Notes: generated by a model from the letters alone, not told the origin. DNA of 64,000 nt from Planctomycetota bacterium (GCA_016208685.1 JACQXM010000006.1:112378-176377); one strand, 5' to 3'; positions 19,059-29,465 are shown, counted from the first letter of the stretch. Made by a program: numbers and translations.

Positions 19059-20066
19059 ATGAACCTGGATCGGTTGACCGTCCGTGCCGCGGAGGCGTTT
19101 CAGGCGGCTGAGCAGCGCGCGCGGAGCGCAGGCCATACCGAGCTGCTTCCGCTCCACCTGCTTGCGTCACTGCTGGAGCGCGAGCCGCAGGGTGGCGCTT
19201 CCCCCGGGATTGCCGCCGCCCTTTTGGAGAAGGCGGGCGCGCGGGCGGACCGGTTGCGTTCGGTCGCCGGCAGCGAGCTCCGCCGCCTGCCGCGGGCCGC
19301 GGGCGGCACGCTTTCCATGAGCCGCGCGCTCCAGGAGGTTCTGGACGCGGCTCAGGTCGAAGCCGAGCGCATGAAGGACACGTATGTGTCCGTCGAGCAT
19401 CTTCTGCTGGCTCTGATGGAAGTCAGAAGCGATGCTCGCGAGGTGCTGAGCGTTTGCGGCGTAAGCCGCGACACTCTGCTTGCGGCGCTGAGGGAGATCC
19501 GCGGCAACGCACCCATCACTTCCCAGAACCCGGAGGACACCTACCAGGCGCTGGAACGCTACGGCCGCGACCTGGTGGCCATCGCCCGCCAGGGTAAGCT
19601 CGACCCCGTTATCGGCCGGGACGAAGAGATCCGGCGCTGCATGCAGATTCTCGCCCGCCGCACCAAGAACAACCCCGTCCTCATCGGCGAACCGGGCGTG
19701 GGCAAGACCGCGATCGTCGAAGGATTGGCGCAGCGCATCCTCGCCGGCGACGTACCCGGGGCCCTGCGCGACAAACGGGTGATCGCTCTGGACATGGGAG
19801 CGCTGATCGCCGGCGCCAAGTACCGCGGGGAGTTCGAGGAACGACTCAAGGCCGTGGTGCGCGAAGTGACCGACTCCGCGGGCAAGGTGATCCTCTTCAT
19901 CGACGAACTGCATACCGTCGTGGGAGCGGGCAGGGCGGAGGGAGCCGTCGATGCGGGGAACCTGCTCAAGGCGTGCGGATTCAGGATGCGGCGTTGGTCG
20001 CCGCCGCCACCCTTTCGCACCGCTACATCAGCGATCGCAAGCTGCCCGACAAGGCGATCGACCTGA
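19059..20066 (+). pseudogene. clpB: clpB 5' part (disrupted disaggregase)
   Basis: First part of a ClpB disaggregase gene, 335 residues before a premature stop. It contains the N-terminal Clp repeat domain (about 1-150) and the first part of AAA domain 1: Walker A GEPGVGKT, the pore loop [11 protein letters not shown] and Walker [10 protein letters not shown]. The true protein ends at AGNLLK (codon 19968-19970). What follows, ACGFRMRRW onward, is out-of-frame sequence of the next part. About 62 conserved residues that normally follow (the sensor 1 GATT region and the arginine-finger ERRF) are absent, and the frame shifts. The remaining part continues in another frame from 19970. The start is fixed by GAGGAG before the ATG. 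Either the gene is broken or the assembly lost a segment. Confidence 0.88.
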
Positions 20067-21670
20067 TCGATGAGGCCGCCTCGCGGCTGCGCATCGAGAA
20101 CGACTCCCTGCCTTCGGAGCTGGACGAGTTGCGCCGTCGCATCATGCAGCTCGAGATTGAGCGCCAAGCGCTCACGCTGGAGAAGGACGAAGGCAGCAGG
20201 AAACAGCTCGTCGCGTTGCAACGAACCCTCGCCGACCTTCAGGAGAGAAACCGCGAACTCACCGCACGGTGGGAGAACGAGAAGAAGGAGCTGGAGTCCA
20301 TCAAGTCGCTCAGGCAGCAGATCGATGCCAAGCAGGTTGAGCTGGACGAGGCCCAGCGTCGCGGCGACCTGGAACGCGCGGCGCGCATCCGCTATGCCGA
20401 GCTCCGCGAGCTGGAGCAGTCGCTGGCGGGCCGCGAAAAGCGCCTCGCCGACCTGCATCGGGAGGGCGGAGGCCTGCTCCGCGAGGAGGTGACCGCGGAG
20501 GAGATCGCCGCAGTGGTAAGCAAATGGACCGGCGTGCCGGTTTCACGGATGCTCGAGGGCGAACGCGAGAAGCTCATCAACATGGAGGACCGCCTGCACG
20601 AACGGGTGGTGGGACAGGATGAGGCGGTGCGCGCCGTTTCCGACGCCGTGCGCCGCTCCCGCGCCGGATTGGGCGACCCCAACCGCCCCATCGGCTCGTT
20701 CCTCTTCCTGGGCCCCACGGGTGTGGGAAAAACCGAGCTGTGCAAGGCGCTGGCGGCGTTCCTCTTCGACGACGAGGCCGCTTTCGTGCGCATCGACATG
20801 AGCGAGTTCATGGAGCCGCACAGTGTGGCGCGACTGATCGGCGCCCCGCCGGGGTACGTGGGATACGAGGAAGGCGGGGTACTCACGGAGGCCGTGCACC
20901 GCAAGCCCTACGCGGTGATCCTGCTTGACGAAATCGAGAAGGCGCATCACGACGTTTTCAACGTGCTGCTTCAGGTTCTTGACGACGGCCGGCTCACCGA
21001 CGGTCACGGCCGGACGGTCGACTTCAAGAACACCATCGTCGCCATGACCAGCAACGTGGGGAGTGAGCACATCCAGCGGCTGATCGAGGGCAGCGATGAG
21101 CAACGAGGCGGAGGCGCCACCAAGCGCGGAAGGACTGACGACGCCGGGTCGCGAAGCACCGGGAGTAGGCGAATGGACGCGGCGCTGGAGCGCGAAATCG
21201 AGCGCAGGGTGCGCGAGGCGCTGAAGGCACGTTTCCGGCCGGAGTTTCTCAACCGCATCGACGAGGTCGTAATCTTCCACCAGCTTACGCGCGAAGACCT
21301 GGGCCGCATTGCCGACATCCAGACTCGACACCTGCAAAAGCGCCTCGCGGCGCGCAACATCACGCTGACGCTCAGCGGCGCGGCGCGGGAGAAGCTCGCC
21401 CGCGACGGCTATGACCCCGCCTTCGGCGCCCGGCCGCTCAAGCGTCTTATTCAGCAGGAGATCGAGAACCCGCTGGCGCAGCGGATCGTCGGCGGGGAGT
21501 TCTCGCGTGACATGCACATTGTTGTTGATCTGGATGCTACCGGGGACTACGCCCCCAGTGCGGCTGCCGTGGCCTCGGCAGCACCTCGTTCGTGCGAGTG
21601 GCCTGACTCACCCCGTAACCGGCCGTCGGATGCCGAAGATACAACGAACACTCCCGGAGAGTACCTATGA
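19973..21670 (+). pseudogene. clpB: clpB 3' part (middle domain and AAA domain 2)
   Basis: Second part of the disrupted clpB. Homology begins at 19970 ([19 protein letters not shown]); the first possible start codon is the GTG at 19973, giving 565 residues. It has the end of AAA1 ([14 protein letters not shown]), the long coiled-coil middle domain (about 50-170), and a full AAA domain 2: Walker A GPTGVGKT, pore motif GYVGYEEGG, Walker [12 protein letters not shown] and the C-terminal small domain ([16 protein letters not shown]). About 45 unconserved residues trail at the end. The stop overlaps the next ATG (ATGA, 21667-21670). Without sensor 1 and the Arg finger of AAA1 a normal disaggregase cannot be made. 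Confidence 0.88.
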
Positions 21671-22353
21671 ACTGGTCGCGACGCATCATGGTTTATTTCG
21701 TGGCCCCGATACTTGTCTCATTCCTTGCAGGAGTACTGGCGGCCACCGTCGTCTACTATTTGTACCAAGTCAGACACCCGCCGCGACTCCAAATTACCGA
21801 GCAATCCCGCGTCAATCTCCTAGCCCCTATCCACGGCATCGGTTATACGCTTCCTCTGAATGTCGAGTGGGACAAGGGACTTGGAGAGAACGACCCCTTT
21901 GTAAGATTGCCCAACCTATATATGTCACGCTTCGAGCTCTCGAACGCCGGAGGAGAGCCGTTGCAACTACGAACCCTACTCGAGCGACCGATTACGTTTA
22001 CCTTATTCGAAGAAGGGACACTCCTGGGGGCACAACTTGAGGCAGTGCCGGAGGCCCCCAAGATCATCCTAACCAGGGTCCAGAAGACGCGGTCGTTTTC
22101 GCTTGAGTTCGATTCCCTCCAGCCAGGTGAACGTTTCAGCGTTGTCACGTTCCACACCGCACCGAAAGAGGGAGGCTTCTCCCTCGAGGGGCGCTTATTC
22201 GATCACCCACCACTGTGCATTCAGCAGCGGCAGTCTCAGGCGGTTATGGCCGTTCCGTTGCGCGACGCTGCCTTCGTCGGGTTGATCATCTTAACTGTGG
22301 GCACCATCCTCGGCTCCGGAATCGCGCTAGTCCTTCGCAAGCGATTTGACTGA
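21667..22353 (+). CDS. Two-TM membrane protein, unknown function
   Basis: Unrecognised 228-residue membrane protein. One transmembrane helix lies near the N-terminus (about residues 8-30) and another at the C-terminus (about 203-222, [22 protein letters not shown]), with roughly 170 residues of soluble beta-rich sequence between them, likely outside the cytoplasm. Its ATG overlaps the clpB stop (ATGA), which normally signals coupled translation. Base composition is visibly more AT-rich than its neighbours, which could mean later acquisition. No catalytic motif is seen. Confidence 0.72.
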   Translation: MNWSRRIMVYFVAPILVSFLAGVLAATVVYYLYQVRHPPRLQITEQSRVNLLAPIHGIGYTLPLNVEWDKGLGENDPFVRLPNLYMSRFELSNAGGEPLQLRTLLERPITFTLFEEGTLLGAQLEAVPEAPKIILTRVQKTRSFSLEFDSLQPGERFSVVTFHTAPKEGGFSLEGRLFDHPPLCIQQRQSQAVMAVPLRDAAFVGLIILTVGTILGSGIALVLRKRFD

Positions 22354-22438
22354 TCGCCGACGAGCATTGAGCTAACTTGCGTGCCGAGACCGCCCGAGTG
22401 CGCAACTTCGTGCAGAGCTCCTGTACGCTCGTGGCACC

Positions 22439-22840
22439 TTACCCCTCCAGCAGCCACTGCACCACGGGACGGCAGGCGGGTTCGAATTCGTACTCGCGCA
22501 GGTGCCCGACAGACTCCCACCGGAAGGGATCGTCCGGGCCGGGGTCCAGTGTGCCGGCGGCGACGGTGCAGAGGAAGTAGCGGACTTCAACCGACTCGCC
22601 GTCGATTTCCTGAATCACGGGCGGCTGCCCGACCGCGACGTGGAGCGTCACGCCCAACGTTTCGGTCCCGATGCGGCGCATGGCCGCCTCCGGCGATTCA
22701 CCCGGCGCGGCCGCGCCCCAGGGAAAGTGCCAAAGTCGTGTCGCCGCGTCGCCCTCACCGCAATGGGCGATGAGCACGCGATGGTCCGTGTGTTCGATAA
22801 TCCCGGCGGCGAAAATGCGAAGTCGCGCCCTTTTGGACAT
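22439..22840 (-). CDS. Nudix-like protein with degenerate Nudix box
   Basis: Small Nudix-fold protein of 133 residues. The Nudix box region reads GAAAPGE, then RRIGTETLGV, against the consensus GX5EX7REUXEEXGU. The leading Gly and Glu, the Arg and one downstream Glu are kept, but the RE pair is RI and the EE pair is ET. Metal-dependent hydrolysis may therefore be weak or lost, and the protein could be a binder or regulator. The end of the protein (RWESVGHLREYEF...VVQWLLEG) is typical of small Nudix proteins. The ATG at 22840 begins the fold; the frame is open to 23239, but that upstream part has no conserved look. It is the last gene of a minus-strand run that starts with the ECF sigma factor. 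Confidence 0.72.
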   Translation of the reverse strand: MSKRARLRIFAAGIIEHTDHRVLIAHCGEGDAATRLWHFPWGAAAPGESPEAAMRRIGTETLGVTLHVAVGQPPVIQEIDGESVEVRYFLCTVAAGTLDPGPDDPFRWESVGHLREYEFEPACRPVVQWLLEG

Positions 22841-23040
22841 TCTTCCGAATCCGGCAGTTACAGTCGCACCACGGCACACCCGCGCGGCACGCCGGCGGGA
22901 CGCGCCCCTGGATCGGTCATCGTGCCCGCGACGCCACCGCGGCCTGCCGGGTTGGCAACCGGCGACCCGAGGCCGGCGCGGGGCAAACGACTGGGCCACG
23001 CACACGGGTTCGGCCTGCGGGCACCGGGCCGGACCAGCCC

Positions 23041-23709
23041 CTATGCCGCCGACGCCCGACGCACCGGCGGGTCCCGCTCCAGGCGAAGCAGCAGCGTCTG
23101 CGAACCTACACCAAAGCCGAAGAGCAGCAGGGAGAGTGCCGCGCGTACGGCCCAGGTCGCGCCTACCTGCCCGGCACCCAGTGCCGCGTCCACGCCCGAA
23201 ATCGTCCCCGCCGCCAGCTCTCCCCCGGCGAGCACCCATCGCGCGTAACCCACCGGACCGCCGGGTGGGTATTGCCCTCGAAAATACTCACGGATGTGCT
23301 CCGCCACCTCCGCCTGATACGCCACGGGCGTAAGTTCGCCGATACTCCGCGCCATCCGCAGCGCATCCGCGGCGAGTTTCCGCGGCGAGTCCCATGCCTC
23401 CATGGCGATCGACCCGCCCCAACCCACCAGCACCATGACGCCCGTTCCAGCCATCAACAGCCCGCGGGCGTACGGCCGTCCTGCCGCCGCGGTTCGGTGC
23501 ACGATGGCGCCGATCAACAGCCCGAACAAGGCAAAGAAGAACAGCCCCAGGAGGAACGGCAGAAGTGCCACGTGCGAAAGCAGCCACGCGAAGGGCACGG
23601 TCACCAACGTCCCCAGGCACACCGCAAGCCACCAGCGCGCGTGCCTGTGACCCGGCAACGCGGTTGACGCTCGCAAGGAAACGGAATTCGCGCCACGCGC
23701 CGGCAGCAT
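23041..23709 (-). CDS. Membrane protein, unknown function
   Basis: Membrane protein of 222 residues from the ATG at 23709, with no family I recognise. Hydrophobic helices lie at about 22-40 (WLAVCLGTLVTVPFAWLLS), 45-65, 80-100 (GLLMAGTGVMVLVGWGG) and near the C-terminus (LSLLLFGFGVGSQTLLL), so there are about four spans, with a soluble loop of some 60 residues before the last. The frame is open to 23838, but the extension is basic and low-complexity. It follows the anti-sigma gene by 219 bases on the same strand and may belong to the same envelope-stress unit. Confidence 0.65.
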   Translation of the reverse strand: MLPARGANSVSLRASTALPGHRHARWWLAVCLGTLVTVPFAWLLSHVALLPFLLGLFFFALFGLLIGAIVHRTAAAGRPYARGLLMAGTGVMVLVGWGGSIAMEAWDSPRKLAADALRMARSIGELTPVAYQAEVAEHIREYFRGQYPPGGPVGYARWVLAGGELAAGTISGVDAALGAGQVGATWAVRAALSLLLFGFGVGSQTLLLRLERDPPVRRASAA

Positions 23710-23928
23710 GGGCCTATCTTGGCCGAGCAGCGGGCCGACGGCAATGCGGTCGCCTCGCGCGGCAATCGCAAATTGACGCTCTGTCGCCGGGGGCGACGCG
23801 TCGCCGTCCGTGCGGAGGCGTGGTGGCCATCGCGTCACCGTCGCGCGAGAACGCCGCGGGAGGTAAGTCGGAACACCCGGACCGGCGGATCGCGACCGTC
23901 CGGCCCGGGGTTCAAGTTGCGCCGTGTC

Positions 23929-25491
23929 TCACTTGGGAGGCCACGCGTTCCGTCTGGGCGTGACCGGCTTGGGTGGTGCAGCCGTCGAGCCACCGGACAC
24001 CCCCGGCGGCTTGGCGACAACGACATCCAGAACCACGGTGACCACGGGCTCGGGAAGCGGCGTCGTGCCCGCACTCCACTCGCCGGACGCGTCCGCGGAG
24101 ACCTCGGTCGCCCTGCCCACGTCGCCCGGCACGCTGGGCGGCTCCGCGGTCGCAGTTCTTTCGGGGCGGCGGCGCGCCGACGATTCGTCGAGTTCCTTGA
24201 GTTTGCGCGCCACCAGCGACGGCTCCTCGGCCGTGTGCGCCGCTTCGCGCTGGGATGCACCCTCCGACGTTGATTCCTCTTTCTTCGGCGCAGCGCGGGA
24301 ATCGGTCGCACCGATCGGTTCCTCCGGCTCGATGCCAAGGGCGCGCACCATCCCCGCCCACAGGTCGCCTCCGGGCGGTGCCGCAAGCCCTGCATCGTCC
24401 GCAGCCGCGCTGTCCTTACGAACCTCCGCGACCTTCGGAACGGCTGGCGAAACCGGTTGCTGCGTCTCCGCCGGCCGCGCGACGCCTCGCACGAGCGGCT
24501 CCGCCCCGATCCTCGCGGCCGCCTTGCGCGCGTTCCCGACGCCGCGAATGACGGTTGACCCGGCCACGAAGGACACCCGCGCCCCACCGTTGGTCGCCTC
24601 AACAACGGCGTCTACGAGCTGGTTGAACTGGCTTTGTGGAACGCGAACCAGCAGCCGGCCCGGGCCGTCAGGGCCCCCGGATAGCGCTGTCTGCTCGGGT
24701 GGCGCCGGCGTGCGGCGCGAGCGCGTCTCCGCCCCCGCGGCCACCTCCTCAAAGTGCTGGGTGTCTGTCACCGCCTGGGTGAACTGCGCGGAAAGCTTCC
24801 CCAGCACCGCGCGCTGCGCTTTGGCGTCGCTCACCGCGACCTCCACGCGCACCGGCGGCCGCGCCGGCGCGAACGATGGTGTCTGTGGCCCGCGCGACTC
24901 CCAACTCGGTGCCGCTGCCCCGCTTGAACCGTACCCTTCCGGACCGACGGCGGCAGCCACCCATTGTTGCTGGAACTCCTCGCACTCCGCGTCCGAAACC
25001 TCCGGCGGCTGCGCTTCCCCGGCATCCACGCCGGCGTTAGAGCTGCGGCGCGCGCCGTTCGCGGCCGGTCCTCCGGTGTCCCTCTCGTGGCGCGACGCCG
25101 AGGCCAGTTGATCCGTGCCTAGTGGCCGCGGGGCGAGCGCCGCCCGTCCATACCAAAGGCCGGCCGTAACCACGATGGCAAGCAACGCCGCCATGGACAG
25201 GACACCCACCAGCACGCGGCGCGATCCACCGCGCACCGTCCGTCGCACCGGTTCGGCGAGCAGCTCGGCGCGCTCCACCTGGCGCATCACCTCCGAGGCG
25301 AGGCTGGGCGGAGCCTGCCGCCGCGGCAGAGATGCCACCAATGCCGCCGTCCGGCGCAACTCCTCGTGCAATTGCCGCGCGCCGGAGTCCGTTCGGATGA
25401 GATGCTCAACGAATGCACGCTCGCGTGCGTCGAGTTCCTCGTCCAAATAGGCCGAGATCAGTTCACTGAGTCGGTCTTGATCCATATCCAT
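23929..25491 (-). CDS. Membrane anti-sigma factor with large periplasmic domain
   Basis: Probable anti-sigma factor for the ECF sigma gene directly upstream (25595-26254). The first 60 residues (DRLSELISAYLDEELD...) are an anti-sigma-domain-like helical bundle that lacks the His/Cys residues of zinc-type ASDs. One transmembrane helix follows at about 93-114. The remaining 400 residues are periplasmic: a low-complexity part, then a domain with a LLVRVPQSQFNQLVDAVV motif, then a Ser/Ala/Glu-rich tail with a final Pro-rich end. This layout suggests the sigma factor is held at the membrane and released by a periplasmic signal or proteolysis. Function is inferred from gene order and architecture. 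Two ATGs (25491 and 25485) are possible. Confidence 0.8.
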   Translation of the reverse strand: MDMDQDRLSELISAYLDEELDARERAFVEHLIRTDSGARQLHEELRRTAALVASLPRRQAPPSLASEVMRQVERAELLAEPVRRTVRGGSRRVLVGVLSMAALLAIVVTAGLWYGRAALAPRPLGTDQLASASRHERDTGGPAANGARRSSNAGVDAGEAQPPEVSDAECEEFQQQWVAAAVGPEGYGSSGAAAPSWESRGPQTPSFAPARPPVRVEVAVSDAKAQRAVLGKLSAQFTQAVTDTQHFEEVAAGAETRSRRTPAPPEQTALSGGPDGPGRLLVRVPQSQFNQLVDAVVEATNGGARVSFVAGSTVIRGVGNARKAAARIGAEPLVRGVARPAETQQPVSPAVPKVAEVRKDSAAADDAGLAAPPGGDLWAGMVRALGIEPEEPIGATDSRAAPKKEESTSEGASQREAAHTAEEPSLVARKLKELDESSARRRPERTATAEPPSVPGDVGRATEVSADASGEWSAGTTPLPEPVVTVVLDVVVAKPPGVSGGSTAAPPKPVTPRRNAWPPK

Positions 25492-25541
25492 CCCGTACGG
25501 CGGCTCCGCCGCAAGTCACCGATGCCGGCTTGCCGTCCCTT

Positions 25542-25571
25542 GCGACCGGCGGGAAGGCCCGTCCCACAGCT
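25542..25571 (-). repeat. Copy of the GCTGTGGGAC repeat unit
   Basis: Read on the minus strand this 30-base stretch begins GCTGTGGGACGGGCCTTCCC, a near match to the tandem units at 28031-28080. It lies between the sigma and anti-sigma genes. Confidence 0.5.
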
Positions 25572-25594
25572 CGGGCGCGCCTGAGCTGCCCGCA

Positions 25595-26254
25595 CTAGGT
25601 TCCATGCTCCCCGCGCACGGCCGCCAACAGCACCTCACGCAGTACCATGCGCCCGCGGTGCAGCCGCGACTTCACGGTTCCCACGGGCACTTCGAGAATC
25701 TCGCTGATCTCGTGGTAGTCGAACCCTTCCATGTCCCGCAGCACGACAACGGCGCGGTATTCGCCATCCAATTGCAGCAACGCGCGTGCCACGACGGCGT
25801 GGAGCTCCACCGATTCCGGCTCGTTCGTCGGGTCCGTACCGGCACCCGAGCCGCCCCGGCGCAGCAACTCGCGTGCCTGGGTCTCAAGGGTGTGATCCGC
25901 GTCCTCGCCCGCACCAAACCCCCGCGCGCGCCGCGTCGCACCCGATCTTCGGTGGCTTAACGCGAGGTTCACGGCGATGCGGAAGATCCACGTATAGAAG
26001 CCGCTCTCTCGGCGAAAGCTGTGCAGATTCTGGAAGGCCTTGAGAAACGCCTCTTGCGTCAGGTCCTGCGCATCCTCCGCGTGCCCACAAATCCGCCAGC
26101 AGGCGTTGAAGACCCGATCCTGGTACTTCTTAACCAGCGCTCCGTAGGCCTCCGTTCGCCCACTATTGACTTTTTCAACTAAGCCGAAATCCTCCAGAGG
26201 TATCGGACGCTCCGCGTGCCGGGGGTATTCCTCCCTGGGACTTGGACGTTGCAT
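25595..26254 (-). CDS. ECF-type RNA polymerase sigma factor
   Basis: Extracytoplasmic-function sigma factor of 219 residues. Region 2 is clear (YQDRVFNACWRICGHAEDAQDLTQEAFLKAF), followed by the -10 recognition stretch FYTWIFRIAVNLALSHRR. A roughly 40-residue low-complexity linker follows, then region 4 with its helix-turn-helix (YHEISEILEVPVGTVKSRLHRGRMVLRE). It should direct polymerase to promoters controlled with the anti-sigma factor encoded next. The ATG at 26254 lacks a strong Shine-Dalgarno. A sigma70-like promoter at 26327-26355 overlaps the divergent ahcY promoter. A GGAACC motif near 26270 resembles an ECF -35 element but is too close to the start to serve this ATG. Confidence 0.95.
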   Translation of the reverse strand: MQRPSPREEYPRHAERPIPLEDFGLVEKVNSGRTEAYGALVKKYQDRVFNACWRICGHAEDAQDLTQEAFLKAFQNLHSFRRESGFYTWIFRIAVNLALSHRRSGATRRARGFGAGEDADHTLETQARELLRRGGSGAGTDPTNEPESVELHAVVARALLQLDGEYRAVVVLRDMEGFDYHEISEILEVPVGTVKSRLHRGRMVLREVLLAAVRGEHGT

Positions 26255-26302
26255 GAGCGTTACGGTTCCCCCACTGGCACGCGAATCCGCGGCCCGACTC
26301 GG

Positions 26303-26331
26303 GTGACGCCGTCCGAGCCGCAGGCTATGAT
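26303..26331 (+). promoter_or_regulatory. Candidate ahcY promoter
   Basis: GTGACG (26303-26308) and TATGAT (26326-26331) are 17 bases apart, giving a leader of about 90 bases before the ahcY ATG. I saw no SAH-riboswitch-like fold in the leader. Confidence 0.45.
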
Positions 26332-26355
26332 GCCCCCGGGGCTTTCCCAGGTCAA
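26327..26355 (-). promoter_or_regulatory. Candidate sigma-factor gene promoter overlapping ahcY promoter
   Basis: On the minus strand TTGACC (26355-26350) and CATCAT (26332-26327) are 17 bases apart. The -10 shares its bases with the ahcY -10 on the other strand, so the two genes probably compete for polymerase. Confidence 0.4.
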
Positions 26356-26427
26356 CGAGAATCAGCCGATATGCCTGGGGACTGCCCGCGGGTGCAGCGA
26401 AAACCGAACCTGTATTTGGAGAGACCG

Positions 26428-27855
<1,428 letters not shown>

Positions 27856-28007
27856 CCCGCGAGCCGTAGACCTCAGTCCGCGCGGCCTTCCAGGGCGCGT
27901 CCGGGGAACCTGGGTTGATCGCGCTTACATGGTCGAACAGCGAATGCGGAATGCGGAGGCACCCGCGCAATCCGTCGATCCGTAGGGCGCAGCCGTCGAT
28001 CTCGTGC

Positions 28008-28080
28008 GACGCGGCACCGGCTTTCCCGCCGTGCTGTGGGACCGGCTTCCCAGCCGCGCTGTGGGACCGGCTTTCCAGCC
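28008..28080 (+). repeat. 25-bp tandem repeat, two and a half units
   Basis: Two 25-base units, 28031-28055 and 28056-28080, share GCTGTGGGACCGGCTT and then CCAGCC, differing at only two positions. A partial unit precedes them at 28008-28030. A related copy lies inverted at 25542-25571. The rest of 27856-28137 holds no gene. Confidence 0.7.
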
Positions 28081-28137
28081 GGTCGGTAGTGTGGCACGCA
28101 TACCGCGCCGCGAATGCGGAGGGGTAACGGGAGGCGA

Positions 28138-28539
28138 ATGATTCCGCCTTTCAACAACGCCGGGGTCTCGCCGCCGGGCGTCCACACGGCCACGCTGGCC
28201 GAAGTCGAAGGCCGATTCGGCCACCAATCGGAGCTTCGCCGCGTGCAGATGGACTCCGTACGCTGGATGGTTGATCTGGCGACGCCGGCCGGGGTTGGGC
28301 GAATCGTGTTGAACGGAAGTTCTGTAACCGCCATAATGGAACCGAACGACGTGGATTGCGTGCCGCGCTTTCGCCCGTCGAGCCGGAGGGACCGCGAGGC
28401 GTTCAAGGAGCTGCGGGTCGGCTTGCCGTTTCTGGACATTGCAATCGTGGGTCCCAGACGATTTGAGCAGTATGTCACCCGCCTATTCGCCGCCGATCGC
28501 CACGGTGAGGCCAAGGGCATGGTCGAGGTCGCCGCATGA
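28138..28539 (+). CDS. DUF6932-like protein (nucleotidyltransferase-like)
   Basis: Protein of 133 residues matching my memory of the DUF6932 pattern: it starts IPPFNNAGVSPPGVHTATLAEVEGRFG, then has RIVLNGSSVT and PNDVDC. GS...D.D resembles the active-site signature of minimal nucleotidyltransferases, so a nucleotide-transfer activity is possible, but I cannot confirm the family. The ATG at 28138 follows GGGAGG. Its stop overlaps the next ATG (ATGA), so the two genes form a coupled pair. Such small two-gene units often act as toxin-antitoxin or phage-defence modules; this one lies in a repeat-rich accessory stretch with a restriction-modification pair nearby. Confidence 0.72.
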   Translation: MIPPFNNAGVSPPGVHTATLAEVEGRFGHQSELRRVQMDSVRWMVDLATPAGVGRIVLNGSSVTAIMEPNDVDCVPRFRPSSRRDREAFKELRVGLPFLDIAIVGPRRFEQYVTRLFAADRHGEAKGMVEVAA

Positions 28540-28736
28540 TCCTGCTGGATGAGGGTCAGGTCGCCAACACTCGCGCGAAGCTCCGGCTTCTTGAGGAGAG
28601 CTACGAGGAGGTCCGCCGGGAGACCGGCGCCGATGCGGAGCTCCGTGAGGCGGAGATGGAATCGCGCAAGCGGTTCATCAACCAACTGAAGGAAGAAATC
28701 GCTCGCTACGAGGCGCATCACGCTGTACCCCGATAG
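28536..28736 (+). CDS. Small coiled-coil partner of the DUF6932-like gene
   Basis: Protein of 66 residues, strongly helical and charged, almost certainly a coiled coil (TRAKLRLLEESYEEVRRE ... FINQLKEEIARYEAH). Its ATG overlaps the upstream stop by four bases, so it is translated with the DUF6932-like protein and very likely binds it. No DNA-binding or catalytic motif is visible. It could be the neutralising partner of a toxin-like enzyme; that role is inference from gene order and size. Confidence 0.68.
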   Translation: MILLDEGQVANTRAKLRLLEESYEEVRRETGADAELREAEMESRKRFINQLKEEIARYEAHHAVPR

Positions 28737-28841
28737 GGGGTGGCCGAGTGGCCAACCTGCCGCGCGAGCCCTCATTCCTGTAGCACGAACCTCCTGGGTC
28801 GTGGAGACGACGCCCGAATATCGTTTTTCCGCAGAGCCACT

Positions 28842-29465
28842 TCATCGACCCTGCGAACCGCTCACTTGCGAACCCACACCCTCCCGCTTCGGCATAACGC
28901 CGAACTCGCAGACGCGAAAGTTGGAATCAAACAGGAAAAACACTCCTTCATCATAATAGTAGAGTTTGGCAACCGCGGGTTCATCGGAGTCGGGAGCTCC
29001 GATTTTCACCAAGAGCGTGCGGTTGAGCCGCCATGAACAGAGGCTCTCGACGTCGCGCCGCCGCTCGATTACGCCATACGCAGCCTCCACCTGCTCGTAG
29101 GTATCGCCTATCCCGATCCGGCTTCCCACTAGCTTCCCCCTGAAGCCCGGATAGAAGTGAATATCCGTAGCCCTACCGCCGCAGAAGCACACGCTGAGAC
29201 GATTGCGAGAGAAGCGCAGTGACCCCTCCGTACCACCGTCGGCCGCACCGAGCACCGTTTCGGCCTGGTCTTGGCTCATCCCAAACTCGATGCCAGCAAA
29301 GCCCGACCCCTCGCCGACGTCGTTGTCGATGAACAACCCATTAGCCGGGAACGTTTCGTCACAGTCTCGACCAAACGCCCCCCAGGCGGAAAGTCCGCCG
29401 AGCACACACGCCGAAAGAACTGCGAGAATCACTGCCCTGTTCCTGTGTTGACGGGTGGCACGCAT
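28842..29465 (-). CDS. Secreted protein, unknown function
   Basis: Exported protein of 207 residues with a clear signal peptide (MRATRQHRNRAVILAVLSACVLGGLSAWGAFG). The mature part has the repeated pattern GIEFGMSQDQAETVLGA and IGDTYEQVEAAYG, which resembles the paired helix-strand units of small outer-membrane assembly or lipoprotein domains, but I do not recognise it. The ATG at 29465 follows AGGAG. The end of the protein (VGSQVSGSQGR) looks eroded. Its base composition is more AT-rich than most neighbours, consistent with a recent arrival in this accessory stretch. Confidence 0.72.
   Translation of the reverse strand: MRATRQHRNRAVILAVLSACVLGGLSAWGAFGRDCDETFPANGLFIDNDVGEGSGFAGIEFGMSQDQAETVLGAADGGTEGSLRFSRNRLSVCFCGGRATDIHFYPGFRGKLVGSRIGIGDTYEQVEAAYGVIERRRDVESLCSWRLNRTLLVKIGAPDSDEPAVAKLYYYDEGVFFLFDSNFRVCEFGVMPKREGVGSQVSGSQGR

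Noticed and set aside
26332..26427. Possible SAH riboswitch in the ahcY leader
   Set aside because: The leader is only about 90 bases and I could not find the conserved core; only a weak CCCAGG/CCTGGG pairing is present.
28737..28800. GGTGGCCGAGTGGCC, resembling the start of a tRNA-Ser/Leu
   Set aside because: No anticodon arm, TTC-loop or acceptor closing sequence follows within tRNA length.
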